In this document: positions 60,462-64,000 of the stretch, in pieces
Layout: each line of letters begins with the position of its first letter
Numbering within the stretch: position 1 is the stretch's first letter
Assembly (NCBI RefSeq): GCF_024497955.1
Contig: NZ_JANHKP010000001.1
Coordinates: 248,001-312,000 of the forward strand
Direction of reading: 5' to 3'
DNA from: Streptomyces sp. C10-9-1
Lineage (GTDB): Bacteria > Actinomycetota > Actinomycetes > Streptomycetales > Streptomycetaceae
Length of the DNA: 64,000 nt
Made by a program: the position numbers and the translations under genes
The notes under the pieces: generated by a model
Database searches by the model: none
Told to the model about the DNA's origin: nothing
Seen by the model: only the letters and a program-made list of their open reading frames with translations

Positions 60462-61679
60462 TCAGGCCGTCGAACCGGCCGCGCGGCCGGCGAGTTCGGC
60501 CTCGACCAGGTCCGCCGCACGGGGCGCCCCTCCCTCGCGGGCCATCCCCCGGAGGATCTCCGCGAACCGCACGGGGACCTCCGGGTCCCCGACCAGCGAG
60601 AGCACCGCCTCCCGCAGCCTCTCCGCCGTGGCCTCCTCGGTGGACAGCCGCCGGGCCACGCCCAGGCCGACCAGCATGTCCGCGTTGCCGAACTGGTCCA
60701 CCGCCTGGGGGACCGCGACCATGGGGGTGCCGGTGGCCAGCCCCTCCTGGCTGCCGCCCGCGCCCGCATGGGTGACGAAGGCGTCGGCCTGGCGCAGCAC
60801 CGCGAGCTGGGGAACCCAGCGGTGCACCTCCACGTTCGGCGGTACCGCGCCGAGTTCAGCGGGGTCGACGTGGCGTCCGACGGACAGGACGGTGTGCCAG
60901 CCGGGCAGGTCCCCGAAGGCCTCGATGCAGGCGCGGTAGAAGGCGGGCTGCTTGGTGAAGGCCGAGCCGAGCGAGACGAGGAGTACCTTCCCGGCGCCCG
61001 CGGGCCGCTCCCAGGTCCCCTGGTCGGCGCGTTCCCCCTGGCAGGAGCCGACGAAGGAGTGGACGGAGCGGTCGACCCGGTCCGCGTGCGGCTGGAGGGC
61101 CTCGGGGATCAGGACGAGGCTCCGGCGGGGCCTGCCGACGAAGGCGTCCGGGTGCCGGTGGATGCCGTTCGCGGCCAGCCAGGCGGTGAAGCGGTCGCCG
61201 TAGGCGCGGCCGCGGTCGGTGGCGCGCATCGGGGCGAGAGCCGGTTCGCCCACCTCCTCCTCGTACCCCTCCCAGGCGACCAGGTTCGGGGAGAGGGAGA
61301 CCGCGGGAACGGCCCAGCGGTGGGCGAGCACCCGCGCCGGGTAGGACGTGATGTCGTGGAGGACGAGGTCCGGCTCGTCCCCGGCGAAGGCGTCGGCGAG
61401 CCGGGGCAGCGCCTGGACCGCGTCGTCGAGGAAGAGTTCCAGGTGGTCGATGAGTTCCGTCCCCCACCGCTCGGGGTCCTGGTCGGTGGGGAGGGTGGAG
61501 GGGTAGACCACGGGCCGGGCGCCGGTGGCGGCGACCAGGTCGGCGAACGGGGCCGGAATCGCGTAGCTGACGCGGTGACCGCGGCGCACGAGTTCCCGGA
61601 CGACCTCCAGGCTGGGACGGACGTGGCCCGCGGCGGCGATGGAGAACATGGCGAGGTGGGCGGGGGCGGCTGGTGTCAT
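60462..61679 (-). CDS. Macrolide-type glycosyltransferase (GT1, Mgt-like)
   Basis: A 405-residue GT-B glycosyltransferase of the macrolide-inactivating class. The N-terminal acceptor domain begins [28 protein letters not shown]; the donor site near residue 285-320 is [48 protein letters not shown]. Relatives put glucose on macrolides and similar products, giving resistance. A TetR-type palindrome lies just upstream of the ATG. No TetR gene is adjacent in the window. Confidence 0.88.
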   Translation of the reverse strand: MTPAAPAHLAMFSIAAAGHVRPSLEVVRELVRRGHRVSYAIPAPFADLVAATGARPVVYPSTLPTDQDPERWGTELIDHLELFLDDAVQALPRLADAFAGDEPDLVLHDITSYPARVLAHRWAVPAVSLSPNLVAWEGYEEEVGEPALAPMRATDRGRAYGDRFTAWLAANGIHRHPDAFVGRPRRSLVLIPEALQPHADRVDRSVHSFVGSCQGERADQGTWERPAGAGKVLLVSLGSAFTKQPAFYRACIEAFGDLPGWHTVLSVGRHVDPAELGAVPPNVEVHRWVPQLAVLRQADAFVTHAGAGGSQEGLATGTPMVAVPQAVDQFGNADMLVGLGVARRLSTEEATAERLREAVLSLVGDPEVPVRFAEILRGMAREGGAPRAADLVEAELAGRAAGSTA

Positions 61680-61694
61680 GCCCCCACCTTAGGC

Positions 61695-61709
61695 GAGACG
61701 ATACGTCTC
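61695..61709. promoter_or_regulatory. TetR-type operator upstream of the glycosyltransferase
   Basis: The inverted repeat GAGACG-ATA-CGTCTC lies 16 bases before the glycosyltransferase start codon, over the expected promoter. It also contains the internal palindrome ACGATACGT in imperfect form. The operator type fits a TetR-family repressor that would be encoded elsewhere. Confidence 0.65.
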
Positions 61710-61840
61710 GTCTAAGAGTTTTCCGCTCCGTGGTCCGGAGCACCGATGGACCGCCCGTGCGGCCGGGCAGCCGCGGTGCCACCGGCCGGGTGGGAGACTG
61801 GCCGTATCGCGACGGGCGCGGCATCGGGAGCGGGCGGGAC

Positions 61841-62701
61841 ATGGACGAGGCACGGGCACGCGGCGTGCTGGCCGCGGCGGGGCTGGCGTCGGGCGCGGAG
61901 CGCGCGGAACTGCTGGCGCTCGGCGAGAACGCGGTCTTCGGCATCGGCGGCGTCGTCGTCAGGGTGGGCAGGGACCGGGAGCTGCTGCCCCGGGCCGAGC
62001 GGGAGCTCGCCGTGGCCGCGTGGCTCGCCGAGGCCGGGGTGCCCGCGGTGCGGGCCGCCGAGCCCGGGGCCCGGCTGGTGCGCGGCCACCCGGTGACGGT
62101 GTGGCGGCGGCTGCCCCCGCCGGTGCGGCCCGCCGCCCCGGCCGACCTGGCCGTGCTGCTCCGCCGCCTCCACGCCCTGCCCGCGCCGCCGTTCACCCTC
62201 CCGCCGCGCGACCTCCTCGGGGGCGTGGAGCGGTGGCTGCGACTGGCCGGGGACGCCGTCGACGCCGAGGACGCCGCCTATCTGCGCGAGCGCCGCGACG
62301 GGTTCGCGCGGGCCGCCGCCGCCCTCGTCCCCCACCTGCCGCCCGGCCCGATCCACGGCGACGCCCTGCCGCGCAACGTGCAGGTGGGCCCGGACGGCCC
62401 GGTGCTGGTCGACCTGGAGACCGTCTCCCGCGACCTGCGCGAGCACGACCTGGTCGTGATGGCCCTCTCCCGGGACCGCTACGGCCTGGACCCGGCGGCC
62501 TACGCGGCCTTCAGCGCGGCCTACGGCTGGGACGTGCGCGACTGGGAGGGCTGCGCGGTGCTGCGGGGCGCGCGCGAGACGGCCAGCTGCGCGTGGGTCG
62601 CCCAGCACACTCCGGCCAACCCGGCGGCACGGACCGAGTTCCGCCGCCGGGTCGACTCCCTGCGGCACGGCGACACCGAGGTGCGCTGGCACCCCTTCTG
62701 A
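61841..62701 (+). CDS. Aminoglycoside-phosphotransferase-fold kinase
   Basis: A 286-residue APH-type kinase. The catalytic loop is HGDALPRN (H172, D174, N179) and the metal-binding Asp is D191 in LVDLE. The N-terminal lobe has ELLALGENAVFGIGGVVVRVGRD with the Lys position replaced by Arg in VVRV. Substrate could be an antibiotic, a sugar or an amino alcohol; nothing points to a specific one. It is divergent from the glycosyltransferase. Confidence 0.85.
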   Translation: MDEARARGVLAAAGLASGAERAELLALGENAVFGIGGVVVRVGRDRELLPRAERELAVAAWLAEAGVPAVRAAEPGARLVRGHPVTVWRRLPPPVRPAAPADLAVLLRRLHALPAPPFTLPPRDLLGGVERWLRLAGDAVDAEDAAYLRERRDGFARAAAALVPHLPPGPIHGDALPRNVQVGPDGPVLVDLETVSRDLREHDLVVMALSRDRYGLDPAAYAAFSAAYGWDVRDWEGCAVLRGARETASCAWVAQHTPANPAARTEFRRRVDSLRHGDTEVRWHPF

Positions 62702-62703
62702 GG

Positions 62704-62725
62704 GCGCACCCGCGCGCGGGTGCGC
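62704..62725. terminator. Perfect 22-bp palindrome between convergent genes
   Basis: GCGCACCCGCG followed by its exact complement, two bases after the kinase stop codon; it can fold into a 9-bp hairpin in either transcript. Confidence 0.7.
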
Positions 62726-62768
62726 GGGGCGGGAGCGGCCCACCCGGCGGGCGCCCCGGACACGCCCG

Positions 62769-63482
62769 TCACCGGCTCCGCGGGATGACCGGCCAGGCCG
62801 GCTCGACGACGGCCGAGGGGTTCGTGGTCCGGCGCAGATAGGACTGGAGCGAGGCCGACTGGGCGGCGGCCGCGCGCACCTGGAGGGCGTGCAGGTCCGT
62901 CAGGGACAGCGCCCCGACGGGGCGGTGGCGCTCCCCCATGCGCCGCACCACGCGGACGGCGGCCACCGCGTCCGCCCGGGCGTCGTGGGCGTCGTCGAGC
63001 GGCACGCCGTAGTGCGCGCACAGGGCGTGCAGGGCGCGCTTGCCCTTGCGGTACCGGTCGACGTGCTTGTCGAGCACCAGCGGGTCGAGGATCGGGGACG
63101 GCAGCACACCCAGCCGTTCGCTGATCGACCTCAGGCCGTACCGACGGCACTCCCGGTCCAGCAGGGACAGGTCGTAGCGGGCGTTCATCACGACCAGCGG
63201 CGTGCCCGAGCGCAGCACCTCGGCCACGGCACCGGTGATCTCCTCGACCGCGGACGGCGCCGGGACGCCGTGCTGCCGGGCGTGGCCGGTCGTGATGCCG
63301 TGGATCTCCGAGGCCTGCTCGGGTATCGCCACTCCGGGATCGAGCAGCCAGGTCCGCTCCCGCGAGACCGTGCCGTCCGGCTCCAGCCGCACGACCGCCG
63401 CCGTGACGATGCGGTCCGACTCGACATCCGTGCCGGTCGTCTCCAGGTCGAACCCGACGAGCGGTCCACCGTGCCAGGACAT
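62769..63482 (-). CDS. DEDDh 3'-5' exonuclease (DnaQ-like)
   Basis: A 237-residue exonuclease. Motif I is FDLETTGTD with D12 and E14; motif II is MNARYDLSLLD; motif III is HDARADAVAAVRV with the H and D of the DEDDh type. It resembles the proofreading epsilon subunit of DNA polymerase III; in Streptomyces several such stand-alone proteins occur. GGAGGAGG is upstream of the ATG. Confidence 0.9.
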   Translation of the reverse strand: MSWHGGPLVGFDLETTGTDVESDRIVTAAVVRLEPDGTVSRERTWLLDPGVAIPEQASEIHGITTGHARQHGVPAPSAVEEITGAVAEVLRSGTPLVVMNARYDLSLLDRECRRYGLRSISERLGVLPSPILDPLVLDKHVDRYRKGKRALHALCAHYGVPLDDAHDARADAVAAVRVVRRMGERHRPVGALSLTDLHALQVRAAAAQSASLQSYLRRTTNPSAVVEPAWPVIPRSR

Positions 63483-63576
63483 GACGCCCCCCTCCTCCAC
63501 GAGCGCGGTGCGCCCCGATGGATCCTCACCCTCGCACGCCGCACTGACACCGGCGCCGGCCCGTCCGCCGGGCTCC

Positions 63577-63609
63577 GGCCCCGGCCCCGGCCCCGGCCCC
63601 GGCCCCGGC
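63577..63609. repeat. Tandem GGCCCC hexamer tract
   Basis: About five copies of the hexamer GGCCCC run through the intergenic region between the exonuclease and the next gene. Such simple tracts may differ between strains by slippage. Confidence 0.8.
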
Positions 63610-63643
63610 GGGAGGCTCCCGCCCGGGCGCGGCCCGCCCGCGC

Positions 63644-63982
63644 TCAGCGGCCGCCGTCGCGCAGCAGCCTGCCGACGGGGCGGGGCACCGGGTAGTCCAG
63701 CGAGTCCGAGCAGTGCCGCAGCCACCGCCGCCCCTCCGCCGGGGTGGCCGACCACGCCCGGCGCAGGGCGCGCCGGAGGCGGATGTCCGCGACGGGGCCG
63801 TGGCCCCGCACGCCGCAGGGGATGCGCTGGCAGGTGTCGGCGATGACCTCGACCCTGCGCCAGTGCTCCCTCGCGGGAGGCGGCGCGCTCTCCGCGAGGG
63901 TCCGGATCTCGTCCAGTCCGGCCCTGGCGACGTCCTCGCACCAGCGCGCCACGGACACCCGCGTCCTGTCCACCGACCTCAC
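63644..63982 (-). CDS. Unknown small protein
   Basis: A 112-residue basic protein with two cysteines and Trp residues (SVARWCEDVARAGLDEIRTLAES, REHWRRVEVIADTCQRIPCGV, RRWLRHCSDSLDYPVP). Predicted mainly helical with no signal peptide or membrane segment. GTG start taken because the frame opens there; its promoter is beyond the window edge. Not recognised. Confidence 0.55.
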   Translation of the reverse strand: MRSVDRTRVSVARWCEDVARAGLDEIRTLAESAPPPAREHWRRVEVIADTCQRIPCGVRGHGPVADIRLRRALRRAWSATPAEGRRWLRHCSDSLDYPVPRPVGRLLRDGGR

Positions 63983-64000
63983 CCGTCCCCCGGTACCGGT

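Noticed and set aside
63577..63609. Hexamer GGCCCC tract as a possible replication or binding site
   Set aside because: It is a plain simple-sequence tract between two genes with no DnaA boxes or iteron-like spacing.
1..64000. tRNA, rRNA, CRISPR arrays, insertion sequences and attachment sites
   Set aside because: No cloverleaf, rRNA motif, regularly spaced palindromic repeat, transposase or integrase was seen by reading both strands. A covariance-model or HMM search would be decisive for small RNAs.

Overview
The window is about 64 kb of very GC-rich DNA with strong third-position GC bias, frequent GTG starts, purine-rich ribosome binding sites and many GC-rich hairpins between convergent genes. 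Protein content points to a Streptomyces chromosome: a Streptomyces subtilisin inhibitor (SSI), a DUF2637 membrane protein, a DmdR/IdeR-type iron box before an FhuF-like protein, a possible mycothiol-linked DsbA-family protein, APS-type sulfur assimilation with its actinobacterial leader peptide, and many one-component regulators. No rRNA, tRNA, insertion sequence, integrase or CRISPR array was seen. Most genes look like ordinary chromosomal genes; little suggests recent transfer.

Layout. 1-5.4 kb: two overlapping acyl-CoA synthetase genes (the first cut by the window edge), a divergent GAF/LuxR regulator and a PLP aminotransferase. 5.7-14.7 kb: a purine catabolism block with XdhC maturation factor, AzgA-type purine permease, a three-subunit xanthine dehydrogenase operon (FAD, 2Fe-2S, molybdopterin) and a divergent PucR-type regulator. 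15.2-19.3 kb: a TPR protein coupled to a tyrosine-phosphatase-like protein, a small membrane protein, a beta-propeller-like protein and a GntR regulator. 19.4-26.1 kb: the iron-regulated FhuF-like protein, DUF2637 protein, anti-sigma-type ATPase, PP2C-like protein, TrmB/LuxR-like regulator and DUF456 protein.

26.2-38.9 kb: a secreted choice-of-anchor-A protein with tandem SpaA-like repeats, an L,D-transpeptidase, RsgA, a DJ-1/PfpI protein with its NemR-like TetR regulator and matching operators, a PHP-domain protein, the SSI gene, a secreted protein/vWA pair, a signal-less binding-protein homologue, a VOC protein and an AraC regulator. 38.9-44.3 kb: a BrkB-type membrane protein, an AidB-like acyl-CoA dehydrogenase, a GAF regulator and a GNAT acetyltransferase.

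44.4-54.0 kb is the sulfur assimilation cluster, all on the plus strand: leader peptide, sulfite reductase, small zinc ribbon, APS reductase, APS kinase, sulfate adenylyltransferase (cysD, cysN), a sulfonate-type ABC transporter and a sirohydrochlorin chelatase. It can take up organosulfur or use sulfate, reduce it to sulfide, and supply cobalt/iron chelatase activity for siroheme. GC-rich hairpins sit after cysC and after cysN, dividing the cluster into segments.

54.0-64.0 kb: small Cys-rich and DUF-type proteins, a DsbA-family protein, a NTF2-like protein, a DUF1697 remnant, a secreted S8 protease, an MMPL exporter, a macrolide-type glycosyltransferase behind a TetR-style palindrome, an aminoglycoside-phosphotransferase-fold kinase, a DEDDh exonuclease and an unknown protein. 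Starts were chosen by ribosome binding site, overlap and family N-terminus; functions are by recognition of motifs, without database searches.
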